The notes under the pieces are model-generated. The model made no database searches, was not told where the DNA came from, and was given only the letters and a program-made list of their open reading frames with translations. A program made the translations under genes and the position numbers. DNA of 9,352 nucleotides, taken from contig CADCPJ010000034.1 of the NCBI GenBank assembly GCA_902803245.1, forward strand, positions 1 through 9,352. Reading direction: 5' to 3'. Below, piece after piece: positions 1-6,283 of the stretch; position 1 is the stretch's first letter, and each line of letters begins with the position of its first letter. Source of the stretch: an uncultured Lachnospiraceae bacterium (lineage in GTDB: Bacteria; Bacillota; Clostridia; Lachnospirales; Lachnospiraceae).

Positions 1-565
1 CCGGGCATTTCATGTATCTCGTCCGTCCCATGTGCATAGCAAGATTTGTCTGCCAGTATGTAGGAACATATCTGTGGTGGCAATTTGGACATTCATAGTA
101 TCCGGCTTTCTGCTCGATGCCAACTGCGATAAAAGCAACTGCAAAAATCATCACAAGAACAAACGCAATGATTACAATTCTTAACCACGTTGGCATTTCT
201 ATGAATGACGCAACAAATACCATGACCAGTCCGGAAATGACTGCCGGAAAGGCGATCCAGTATTCCGTCCTGAGCAACTGTCTGTTTTTTTCTTCAAGCT
301 CTCGTCTCATCGCCAGCAGGTTTTCTTCTGCCCGCTTGTCATATGCTTCTGTCATGATTCTTTCGCCCGACAGGAGTTCGTTGACATTGATTTTCAAAAG
401 CTCACACAGCTCAAGCATGATCCCGGAATCCGGCAGGGACTTTCCGGTCTCCCATTTTGATACCGCCCGGTCACTGATTCCGAGCTTTTCAGCAAGGACT
501 GCCTGAGTCATGCCCTGTTCCTTCCTGCAGGATGCTATGAATTTTCCGATTTCGATCTGATCCAT
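1..565 (-). CDS. HTH (XRE-family) regulator with two membrane helices and C-terminal zinc ribbon, 3' end cut
   Basis: This gene is open at the window start, so only 188 complete codons are visible. The first 60 or so residues form a Cro/C1-type helix-turn-helix (GMTQAVLAEKLGISDRAVSKWE at 18-39), so it should bind DNA. Residues 72-98 are charged and probably a short coiled coil. Two hydrophobic segments follow at about 104-121 and 127-148. The end carries CPNC (159-162) and, after a GRTRYMKCP stretch, the first Cys of what should be a second CxxC just outside the window. I recall this HTH, membrane, zinc-ribbon layout from Lachnospiraceae regulators of unknown signal. The ATG at 565 is preceded by a perfect AAGGAGG at 574-580 with 8 bases of spacing. 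It may be a membrane-tethered regulator; the target is unknown. The repeats at 624-659 lie upstream and could be its own operator. Confidence 0.9.
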   Translation of the reverse strand, partial: MDQIEIGKFIASCRKEQGMTQAVLAEKLGISDRAVSKWETGKSLPDSGIMLELCELLKINVNELLSGERIMTEAYDKRAEENLLAMRRELEEKNRQLLRTEYWIAFPAVISGLVMVFVASFIEMPTWLRIVIIAFVLVMIFAVAFIAVGIEQKAGYYECPNCHHRYVPTYWQTNLAMHMGRTRYMKCP

Positions 566-573
566 ATCGGGCG

Positions 574-580
574 CCTCCTT
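574..580 (-). promoter_or_regulatory. Ribosome binding site of the HTH regulator
   Basis: The minus strand reads AAGGAGG here, eight bases before the ATG at 565. It is the strongest Shine-Dalgarno match in the window and fixes the start of the regulator gene. Confidence 0.8.
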
Positions 581-623
581 TCATGCCCCAAGCATAGCCG
601 ATATCACCATGTTTTCACACGAA

Positions 624-659
624 CCGCAGGTTGATTTCCTGCAACTCTACCGCTGGTTG
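624..659. repeat. Short direct and inverted repeats upstream of the HTH regulator
   Basis: The ten-base sequence ccgcaggttg (624-633) recurs as ccgctggttg (650-659), 9 of 10 bases alike and 26 bases apart start to start. Within this stretch gcagg (626-630) and cctgc (638-642) form a perfect 5-base inverted repeat with a 7-base spacer. The stretch lies 60-95 bases upstream of the regulator ATG, where an operator would be expected. A role as operator is an inference. I found no convincing -35/-10 pair; TATGCT at about 591-596 on the minus strand is the nearest -10-like string and its -35 is weak. The remaining spacer between this stretch and the DUF6512 stop shows only the doubtful ORF at 680-910. 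Confidence 0.35.
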
Positions 660-679
660 AGTCCGAAATAATGCGCTCC

Positions 680-910
680 TTACCTGTGAGCGGGATTGCC
701 GGCAAGAAACGCCCGCAGCATCATCCGTTCGATATTGAGAGCCTCAGCAAGGAAGAGTGAGACAGCAAATACCAGTGAAATCGCAAATGCAGTGTACTCC
801 GTATAGGGGGACATGTTTCCGAAGGCATGTGCGCGGGAACATGTCGAAATGCCGGAAAATGCTCTAAGAATGTGAATGATGAGATAATCCGCTGTTATCC
901 AGGAATACAT
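680..910 (-). CDS. Doubtful small ORF, possible membrane peptide
   Basis: This 76-codon ORF overlaps the last 47 bases of the DUF6512 gene in another frame. GGGAG lies six bases before its ATG, inside that gene. The codons look ordinary, with few rare ones, and residues about 38-55 (YTAFAISLVFAVSLFLAEA) are hydrophobic enough for one membrane helix. A shorter version could start at the Met at residue 33. I recognise no family. It could be a real small membrane protein, a remnant, or chance. It is listed because otherwise nothing codes between 566 and 863 on either strand. Confidence 0.25.
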   Translation of the reverse strand: MYSWITADYLIIHILRAFSGISTCSRAHAFGNMSPYTEYTAFAISLVFAVSLFLAEALNIERMMLRAFLAGNPAHR

Positions 911-1391
911 ATCCTTCTCCCGGATAGTAAGTCAGATAGATGATTCCGGCAGTTATCAACACTGCCAGCGCCACCCACAAAGGCAGCAGTTTTTGAGCCC
1001 ACTTTTTCTGAGACAGTTCAAAGGCAAGCAGGGCGCCGCAAAGCATGGTGGATATGTAAATCAGGATGTCCACGATCAATATGGTTTTTCCAAGAAGAGA
1101 CTGATAGAAGCAAAACGCCCCAATGTTCATCAGCATCGCGATCACAGCACAAACGACAAATGAGGCAAAATACCCCCGGTTTCCGGTCTTAATACTAAAG
1201 AAGATTCCGACAGCAAGAAGCGGATACCACATCATCTTCATGTGCTCCCAGCTCGTCTCGTTTACCGGAAAGATATTGCCGAGAAACGCGGATATTCCCC
1301 CGGAAGGAAGCGCCTCCATTACAAAATGCATACATGTTCCCAATACAATCATCAGCACGATAGCAAGGACTTTGTCTTTTTTGCCGATCAT
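864..1391 (-). CDS. DUF6512-family integral membrane protein
   Basis: The 175-residue product is mostly hydrophobic, with about five membrane segments (roughly 8-26, 54-68, 75-97, 103-124 and 135-155). The stretch PVNETSWEHMKMMWYP at 42-57 fits the PVNES-WEH-K signature I associate with DUF6512 proteins of Firmicutes, and the length also fits. The function of this family is unknown. The tail TYYPGEGYVFLD (154-165) lines up with the usual YYPP...F-D ending of relatives, so the C-terminus looks intact rather than frameshifted. The ATG at 1391 has AGAGGTG about eight bases upstream. It follows the small signal-peptide ORF by about 66-77 bases and may share a transcript with it. The family call is from memory of its motif; the membrane topology is read from the sequence. 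Confidence 0.8.
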   Translation of the reverse strand: MIGKKDKVLAIVLMIVLGTCMHFVMEALPSGGISAFLGNIFPVNETSWEHMKMMWYPLLAVGIFFSIKTGNRGYFASFVVCAVIAMLMNIGAFCFYQSLLGKTILIVDILIYISTMLCGALLAFELSQKKWAQKLLPLWVALAVLITAGIIYLTYYPGEGYVFLDNSGLSHHSHS

Positions 1392-1425
1392 AGTAAGTTC
1401 ACCTCTGAATCAATTTCGATTTGCC

Positions 1426-1443
1426 GCAGCCTCACCTGGCTGC
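1426..1443. other. Small hairpin between the signal-peptide ORF and DUF6512 gene
   Basis: The bases gcagcc (1426-1431) and ggctgc (1438-1443) form a perfect 6-base stem with a 6-base loop. On the minus strand, where the genes are read, no T-run follows, so it is not a standard intrinsic terminator. On the plus strand a T-rich stretch follows, but no plus-strand gene ends here. It may be an RNA processing or stability element, or chance. Confidence 0.25.
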
Positions 1444-1468
1444 TTACTTCTTATATGTCAGCTCCGCA

Positions 1469-1727
1469 TCACAGCTGCCTGCACTCCCTCAGGCCGGCAC
1501 GGTGCAGTGCATACACGCCGCCCAGCAGCAGTGCCTGACCCAGACAATTGACACTCTGCTCGATCCAGTTCATGGCGGCAGAGCCGCTGTTCCGGGAGGC
1601 GAGTCTTCCCGGCCGCCCTCTTCTGCCCGGACTCCGTCTTATCTGCAGCGAGAGCATTTGACGGCACAAGCAGTACCAAAGCCAGGAACAAAATCCATAG
1701 ATAGTTCGCAAGACCTCTTCTATGCAT
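1469..1727 (-). pseudogene. Small secreted or membrane protein gene, apparently frameshifted
   Basis: From the ATG at 1727 the product opens with a textbook signal peptide: MHRRGLANY, a hydrophobic run WILFLALVLLVPSNALA, then a likely signal-peptidase cut after ALA (residue 27). After about residue 40 this frame turns into Arg/Cys-rich, non-coding-looking sequence (HELDRAECQLSGSGTAAGRR). In the neighbouring frame a sensible stretch appears instead: a membrane-helix-like NWIEQSVNCLGQALLLGGVYALHRAG with good codon use, ending in a TGA at 1469. Joining the frames near 1600-1615 gives one protein of about 85 residues. A frameshift is thus likely, either natural decay, a sequencing error or, less likely, programmed slippage. 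If the first frame is used throughout, the ORF ends at 1458. The ribosome site (AAAGGGG, about 13 bases off) is weak. I recognise no family. Confidence 0.4.
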
Positions 1728-1771
1728 TTTGATAAGTAATCCCCTTTCGCATGCTGTTCAAAGGTTTCGTC

Positions 1772-2299
1772 TTAACGCACTTTTTTATTTATTTCGTCAG
1801 CAATCACATTCGCCATATACAGCTTGTAATACAGTCTGGACGGTTGTTCCGGCACCTCACAGTAAAAACTCTCCGTTCCTTCCCTTGTAGAAATGGCAAA
1901 AAATACTTCCCCGGGGACCCTGTCTTTGTTATTGGGGTCAGCATTTCCAAAACTGCCGGTTACGCCAATTCCTGTATCCGCATCATAGAACTCTCTGCAT
2001 GCCCTCGCCATCTCGGCAGCTGTCTCTTTGGAATAAACACCGTACCCGTTCAGGATCTCCTCGGAAACTCCCATCCGGATCTTGGCTTCATTGCTGTAGG
2101 TTACAAATGCACCCTTTAAAATGGCGGAGGAACCCGGAGTATCTGTCAGAAGTGATGCAATCTGCCCTGCGGTGCAGCTTTCCATGGTCGTAACAGAGAT
2201 GTTGCTCTTGATCAGATGTTTCACGAGACGATCGTATTTTTCCCTGACTTCTTTTTCCATATTAACGGCAGCGCTCCCAGAGTTATCAGAATCCATCAT
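1772..2299 (-). CDS. CinA C-terminal-domain protein, probable NMN amidohydrolase (PncC type)
   Basis: The 175-residue product matches the stand-alone CinA C-terminal domain. Characterised members deamidate nicotinamide mononucleotide to nicotinate mononucleotide in NAD recycling, in the cytoplasm. Visible family motifs are TTMESCTAGQIAS (37-49), TPGSS (54-58), VTYSNEAK (66-73) and VYSKETAAEMA (88-98). The loop that normally reads TGIAGPxGG is here TGSFGNADPNN (114-124), followed by VPGEVFFAI. I recall this variant from Clostridia CinA-like proteins, and it may change substrate or activity, so the function is less certain than the fold. There is no N-terminal MoCF-like domain, so it is not full-length CinA. 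The start overlaps nothing: two ATGs in tandem lie four bases after the gltS stop, with a poor ribosome site, which suggests translational coupling. An ATG at 2260 is an alternative start. Confidence 0.85.
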   Translation of the reverse strand: MMDSDNSGSAAVNMEKEVREKYDRLVKHLIKSNISVTTMESCTAGQIASLLTDTPGSSAILKGAFVTYSNEAKIRMGVSEEILNGYGVYSKETAAEMARACREFYDADTGIGVTGSFGNADPNNKDRVPGEVFFAISTREGTESFYCEVPEQPSRLYYKLYMANVIADEINKKVR

Positions 2300-2303
2300 T
2301 ATC

Positions 2304-3509
2304 TTAAGAAAATGCCAGGCCGGAACGAATCAGATTTAAAAACAGCAATATGGTGAAGCTGTTGATGATGTCGATGAACAGCCCCCCTATGAGCGGTATC
2401 AGCAAAAATGCTGTTCTTGAGGGCGGACGGTTTTGCGTGACGGCCTGGACATTTGCCATCGCATTGGGCGTTGCGCCGAGACCGAATCCGCAGACGCCCG
2501 CAGTCAGCACAGCCGCGTCGTAGTTTCCTCCCAGGATGTGAAATACCCCGAATCTCGCAAAAATGATCATAAATACAACCTGTGCGGAGATCATGATAAC
2601 AAGCGGGAGCGCGAGGTCGGCAAGTATCCAGAGTTTTATTGTGATCAGTGCAATTCCGAGGAAGAAATCAAGCATCAGCTCGCCGATCTTATTGACCTCC
2701 TCCGTGTAGACCTTGTATTTGCCGGAGAAGGAGCCGATATTGCTGATTACGGCCCCTGTGAGCAGTCCCCCGATATATTTCGGAAAGACCATCCCCGTTA
2801 AGGACAGCAGATACGACAGGACCGAGCCCACGCCGATCGCGATCGCCAGATGGCACGCCGATGGCATAAGCTCAAAGAGACGCTCCTTCGCGGTTTCCTC
2901 CCTGCTCTCAGGTACTGCATCCGAATCGCGCGCGGTCTTTGTAAGATCCTTTCTCCTGATCAGGCTGTCGCCGATGGGTCCGCCAATCAGGGAGCCCGCA
3001 ATGAGGCCGAAGGTCGCCGCAGCCGTACAGATCGTCGTCGCGCCTTCAAGTCCCATCTCCTCGAGCACCGGTCCAAAGGCAGCCGAGGTGCCGTGTCCTC
3101 CGATCATGGGAATGGAACCGACAGACATCCCTAAAAGAGGGTTCAGATTAAGGAGGGTGGACATAAGCAGCGCAGTCCCGTTCTGGGCAAATGCTATGAT
3201 GGCGATCACAATCAGCATTTTCGGAAACATCCTGCCGCCGGATTTCAAAGTGCGGATGTCCAGCTGATACCCGACCGTGGTAAAAAAGACGGTCATGCAG
3301 ATATCCTTGATCGTCTCGTCATAAGCTACATCCAAAAAGCCGAGAACATGCAGTACGCAGACCAGGATGGAAACGATTCCTCCTCCGATTACCGGCGCCG
3401 GAATACAGAACCGCTCAAAAAAGTAAACCTTCTTTTTTATGTGTCTTCCCAGAAACAGCGCTCCCACCCCGATCGCAAGCGTCTGGTACATATCAAATGT
3501 CACTGCCAT
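2304..3509 (-). CDS. gltS: Sodium/glutamate symporter GltS
   Basis: GltS imports L-glutamate (and D-glutamate in E. coli) across the cytoplasmic membrane using the sodium gradient. The 401-residue product equals the E. coli length and is hydrophobic throughout, with two related halves split by a charged cytoplasmic loop (RRKDLTKTARDSDAVPESRE, about 185-205). Signature stretches are present: FFTTVGYQLD (about 75-84) and IPMIGGHGTSAAFGP (about 133-147) in the first half, and GVCGFGLGATPNAMANVQAVT (about 338-358) in the second. I chose the ATG at 3509 because GGGGA (3516-3520) lies six bases upstream; a GTG at 3512 is in frame but too close to it. The stop is four bases before the cinA-type gene, so the two are probably co-transcribed. 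The spacer upstream holds a palindrome, so this gene may start a new transcript; I see no convincing promoter. Confidence 0.95.
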   Translation of the reverse strand: MAVTFDMYQTLAIGVGALFLGRHIKKKVYFFERFCIPAPVIGGGIVSILVCVLHVLGFLDVAYDETIKDICMTVFFTTVGYQLDIRTLKSGGRMFPKMLIVIAIIAFAQNGTALLMSTLLNLNPLLGMSVGSIPMIGGHGTSAAFGPVLEEMGLEGATTICTAAATFGLIAGSLIGGPIGDSLIRRKDLTKTARDSDAVPESREETAKERLFELMPSACHLAIAIGVGSVLSYLLSLTGMVFPKYIGGLLTGAVISNIGSFSGKYKVYTEEVNKIGELMLDFFLGIALITIKLWILADLALPLVIMISAQVVFMIIFARFGVFHILGGNYDAAVLTAGVCGFGLGATPNAMANVQAVTQNRPPSRTAFLLIPLIGGLFIDIINSFTILLFLNLIRSGLAFS

Positions 3510-3522
3510 CACAGATCCCCAA

Positions 3523-3596
3523 ATCCTGTTTCATCAATTGAACGTGACAATGGGGACAGTCCCTATTGTCACGTCGATTGCGCTTATGCTGTTTCA
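3523..3596. repeat. REP/MITE-like palindromic element with flanking direct repeats
   Basis: The core at 3543-3573 is an almost perfect palindrome: CGTGACAAT, one mismatched pair, then GGGACAGTCCC, then ATTGTCACG. With one bulged base and one mismatch the arms extend out to 3535-3580 (caattga against tcgattg). Just outside lies an 11-base direct repeat, atcctgtttca (3523-3533) and atgctgtttca (3586-3596), 10 of 11 alike; the second copy includes the stop codon of the STAS-kinase gene. GGGACAGTCCC-centred palindromes are, as I recall, repeated in many genomes next to REP-associated tyrosine transposases, so a REP or non-autonomous mobile element is likely. As RNA it would fold into a strong hairpin, but no T-run follows on the minus strand. 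The downstream arm offers TTGTCA as a -35-like box without a good -10. Confidence 0.65.
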
Positions 3597-4781
3597 CCAG
3601 TCTATGGCTCCGATCAGCTCCTCAATGCGCGGAATCAGATTCTCCTTCGCATCGTTTACGCTGTCTCTCATCAGCTTCTCGGGGATGCCTTTTGCAACTG
3701 CCGGCGCGCAGGCCACTTTCAGTTTGGAAAAAAGGCGGATCTGCGCATCAATCCTGCTTCTTACTTCCGGAGTCCGGTCCGGGAAATACTGTCTGATCAG
3801 CTCGCTCCATCCCTTCTTTATCCGCTCCGCTTTCATCTTCGTATGGAACTCGGCGTATTCCGGCGACAGCTCCACCAGGTTGGCCTGCGTGGCCGCCGTG
3901 GCCAGGAAGTCAAATACGGGATGTCCGACGCTGAAATCCCCGAGATCAATCATGATCAGTTCTCCGTCTGAGACCATGATGTTATTGGGGTGATAATCCC
4001 CGTGAACCATCGTGTTCCGGTCCGGGATGCTCTCAAGGAGCCGCATCAGCTTATCCATTTCCTCCTCCGAATACCAGTCGGCGGACTCCATAAGATGCCT
4101 GCGGTAAACATCCTTCGCAAGCGGCAGCATGTAATCGCTGCCGTCCTTCTCATGCATCATCCTGTACAGGTCCACGTATTTTGCTATCCATTCGTCAAAG
4201 CGCTCCGGGTCCTCCTCTATGGTTTCGGAAAGCGTCTTTGAGTTCAATGTCTCAAATACGATTCCAAAGCGCCCGCCCGCAATCCTGACGGTATCGTAAG
4301 GAATCACAGCCGGCAGTCCGCTCTCAAAGACCGTGTGAGAAACCGCTTCCTCCTTCTCCACACTCAGGAGATCCACTCCCGGCATAAAGGCTTTCACGAT
4401 CGTCTCATCTTTGAGCCGGTAGACCTCTCCGTTCGCGCCCCGTCCGATGAGTTCACATCCTTTGACTGAAATTTCGCGCAGTCCTCTCTCAATATTGAAA
4501 AGCTTTCGGAAGCCCGTCTGGGTAAAAATATCGAAAACACCCGGCTGTACGCCGGTGAACGATATTTTTTTCGGGAGATTCTGCTGCAGTCCCAGAATCC
4601 ACCTGAGTCCGCCGCTGGAAATGTATTTGAGTTTGCTGCACTCCATAATCCACTCCCGGTCGGAGTACTGCTTCGTCAGCTCAGCAAAATCCGCCTTAAG
4701 AGTGTCCAAATCCTGTGCGGTGATTTTTCCTGAGAGATAGACATAGATCCGTTCTTCATCCGTTTTTATCGAATAATTCAT
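3594..4781 (-). CDS. STAS domain fused to APH-like small-molecule kinase (TIGR02172-type)
   Basis: The 395-residue product joins two domains. Residues 1 to about 104 are a STAS fold (anti-sigma-factor antagonist type): IYVYLSGKITAQDLDTL near the start, and KLKYISSGGLRWIL at about 50-63, where Ser56 matches the serine phosphorylated in SpoIIAA-like proteins. The rest is an aminoglycoside phosphotransferase/choline-kinase-like domain. It has a glycine loop IGRGANGEVY (112-121), a Lys in TIVKAF (K130), the catalytic loop MVHGDYHPNN (258-267, base Asp262) and the metal motif IDLGDFS (278-284). It should use ATP to phosphorylate a small molecule or sugar; the substrate is unknown. It follows the glycosyltransferase-like gene by 26 bases. 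The ATG at 4781 was chosen for AAAGGA six bases upstream; an ATG at 4829 has no ribosome site and would overlap the previous gene. Possible jobs are tailoring the NRPS product or regulating the operon. Confidence 0.85.
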   Translation of the reverse strand: MNYSIKTDEERIYVYLSGKITAQDLDTLKADFAELTKQYSDREWIMECSKLKYISSGGLRWILGLQQNLPKKISFTGVQPGVFDIFTQTGFRKLFNIERGLREISVKGCELIGRGANGEVYRLKDETIVKAFMPGVDLLSVEKEEAVSHTVFESGLPAVIPYDTVRIAGGRFGIVFETLNSKTLSETIEEDPERFDEWIAKYVDLYRMMHEKDGSDYMLPLAKDVYRRHLMESADWYSEEEMDKLMRLLESIPDRNTMVHGDYHPNNIMVSDGELIMIDLGDFSVGHPVFDFLATAATQANLVELSPEYAEFHTKMKAERIKKGWSELIRQYFPDRTPEVRSRIDAQIRLFSKLKVACAPAVAKGIPEKLMRDSVNDAKENLIPRIEELIGAIDW

Positions 4782-4787
4782 AGAAGT

Positions 4788-4793
4788 TCCTTT
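4788..4793 (-). promoter_or_regulatory. Ribosome binding site deciding the STAS-kinase start
   Basis: The minus strand reads AAAGGA, six bases before the ATG at 4781. This site favours 4781 over the longer in-frame start at 4829, which has no Shine-Dalgarno sequence. Confidence 0.7.
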
Positions 4794-4807
4794 CACATTG
4801 TTCCCGA

Positions 4808-6253
4808 TCACATCGGGTTTTTCGAACATCCATTAAAGGCATCGGCAAAGCTGTAGAGTTTTTCGTACCGGTCGGCGTTAAACTGTCTGGCAAGAGACAC
4901 GCCTCCGCAGTGGCAGGAATACATAAATGCCTCGCAGCGGGACAGCATATAGATGGCGTAGAGATAATTCACTACGGTGTCCTCGACAAATGCATCATAC
5001 GCGCTGCCGGGATGGCGCGCGCGGTCAAGCTCGCTGATCGTCGTCATTCCCTCGCGGAAATCAGCGACCCGGTAACGCTCCTGGGACACTGAGATCACGC
5101 TCCTCCCGAAGGTCTTTACCATGTCGTCAAGCAGGTCGCCGTCCTCGGTAGCAAGAAAGATCCTGTCGTACTTCCCCTCCCTGAACCACTCCGCGATCAC
5201 GGGCGATACTTCTTCAACCGTGCGGGGACGGCTGCTCCCGCCCATGCCGGAAGTGATGTAGTCACTTCCGCGAAGCAATACGCCCAGCATGCGCTGATCG
5301 CGGATGACGGCATCCCCGTACGTCTTCATTTCGCTTAAAAATGAAGGCTGCAGGATCGAAAGATCCAGCTCCCCCTTCCTTCTGAGCATTTTGGCATACA
5401 TGACGGAATAATAATTGACCACGCGGATCGTGTTGGTATCGTCCGCGTCCTTAGGGGTAAAGGGGATTCTCAGGTACTTTTGAAGCATTTCATCCGGGTA
5501 GCGGGTGCAGCCCGGCCGGATCGTCACCTGCATGCCGAGCGCGCCGAAAAAAGCTTTGCCCCGGCCGTATGCCAGCAGGATGCTTCCGATCCCTTCCGTC
5601 CTCGGCACCAGGAATTCCACGTATTTCACATCCGCAAGGTCAAGGGGCGTAAGCCATTGGAAAAAGAATACATGGTGAAACAGGACCATCGCATCAAGCC
5701 GCGTAAAGTCGCCGTCAAAAGAGGACGGAACGAAATGCCCGAAAACGCGAAGAGCGCCGTCCGGCGCCTCGCCCGCGTAAATCAAGCGGGCACGGCCGTC
5801 ATCTGACTTGCTGCCTTCCTTTGCGGCGATTTCCTCTTCCGCAAAAAAGAGGCGCATCCTCTCATCCGCAAAGAAAACCTTCTGTTCCGTACAGGCAAGG
5901 AGTACCCGGGCAAGCACCACGCTGTACTCGCTCGCCTGCTCAAACCAGACACCCGCACAGTCCTTAAAGAGATCCAGGCACAGGCTTTCCCTCCTGTTTT
6001 CGTCATAGTTCAGATAAGGCGGATAGAGCGGCATCTCTTCAAAGAGCTTTGAGTGCACATACCCCTCACTCGCCTCTGCCAGGGCCTGGTTTTCCTCATA
6101 GACGAGGCCGTACAGGGGATGCCCCTCTCCATCCGCCACGACAAAGCGCCGCTCGCCTTCACACACATGTCTAAGAGCCTCATGGAAAATGCCCGGTCCG
6201 TGCAGCAGCTGGCGGTAATTCACATTTTCCCATACCTCACAAAGATTCAGCAT
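4808..6253 (-). CDS. Putative fucosyltransferase-like (GT-B) glycosyltransferase linked to NRPS
   Basis: The 481-residue product has an N-terminal part of about 210 residues that I do not recognise. The C-terminal half resembles the GDP-fucose-type GT-B glycosyltransferases (GT11, GT23, O-FucT and NodZ relatives). It has EGIGSILLAYGRGKAFFGALGMQV (220-243) in place of the usual GLGNRLxxxxxxxxxAxxLG, and LGVLLRGSDYI (323-333) like the HxRxxD phosphate-binding motif. It also has DRIFLATEDGDLLDDM (363-378) like the TDD strand, and LSRCEAFMYSCHCGGVSLARQF (437-458) like the usual C-terminal motif. It lacks membrane helices and a signal peptide, so it should be cytoplasmic. The ATG at 6253 has GGAGG five bases upstream; a TTG 18 bases earlier is in frame but less likely. 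It starts 30 bases after the NRPS stop, so it may glycosylate the NRPS product or a carrier-bound intermediate. Distant homology only: family fairly sure, substrate unknown. Confidence 0.65.
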   Translation of the reverse strand: MLNLCEVWENVNYRQLLHGPGIFHEALRHVCEGERRFVVADGEGHPLYGLVYEENQALAEASEGYVHSKLFEEMPLYPPYLNYDENRRESLCLDLFKDCAGVWFEQASEYSVVLARVLLACTEQKVFFADERMRLFFAEEEIAAKEGSKSDDGRARLIYAGEAPDGALRVFGHFVPSSFDGDFTRLDAMVLFHHVFFFQWLTPLDLADVKYVEFLVPRTEGIGSILLAYGRGKAFFGALGMQVTIRPGCTRYPDEMLQKYLRIPFTPKDADDTNTIRVVNYYSVMYAKMLRRKGELDLSILQPSFLSEMKTYGDAVIRDQRMLGVLLRGSDYITSGMGGSSRPRTVEEVSPVIAEWFREGKYDRIFLATEDGDLLDDMVKTFGRSVISVSQERYRVADFREGMTTISELDRARHPGSAYDAFVEDTVVNYLYAIYMLSRCEAFMYSCHCGGVSLARQFNADRYEKLYSFADAFNGCSKNPM

Positions 6254-6258
6254 ATCCG

Positions 6259-6263
6259 CCTCC
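6259..6263 (-). promoter_or_regulatory. Ribosome binding site deciding the glycosyltransferase-like gene start
   Basis: The minus strand reads GGAGG, five bases before the ATG at 6253. It supports this start over the in-frame TTG at 6271. Confidence 0.65.
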
Positions 6264-6283
6264 GCTTCCAAATGGATGGTCGT

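Noticed and set aside
117..506. Plus-strand ORF of 129 codons
   Set aside because: It lies antisense to the HTH regulator, whose protein features are clear.
864..910. Frameshift joining the DUF6512 gene to the ORF at 680-910
   Set aside because: The DUF6512 tail YYPGEGYVFLD fits the ending of relatives in its own frame, so no shift is needed.
3543..3573. Palindrome as an intrinsic terminator of the NRPS operon
   Set aside because: The hairpin is strong, but the minus strand continues TTCAATTG rather than a T-run, so a classical terminator is not supported.
3348..3993. Plus-strand ORFs across the spacer between gltS and the STAS-kinase gene
   Set aside because: Both are antisense to two well-supported genes and read through the palindrome; no ribosome site or domain is evident.
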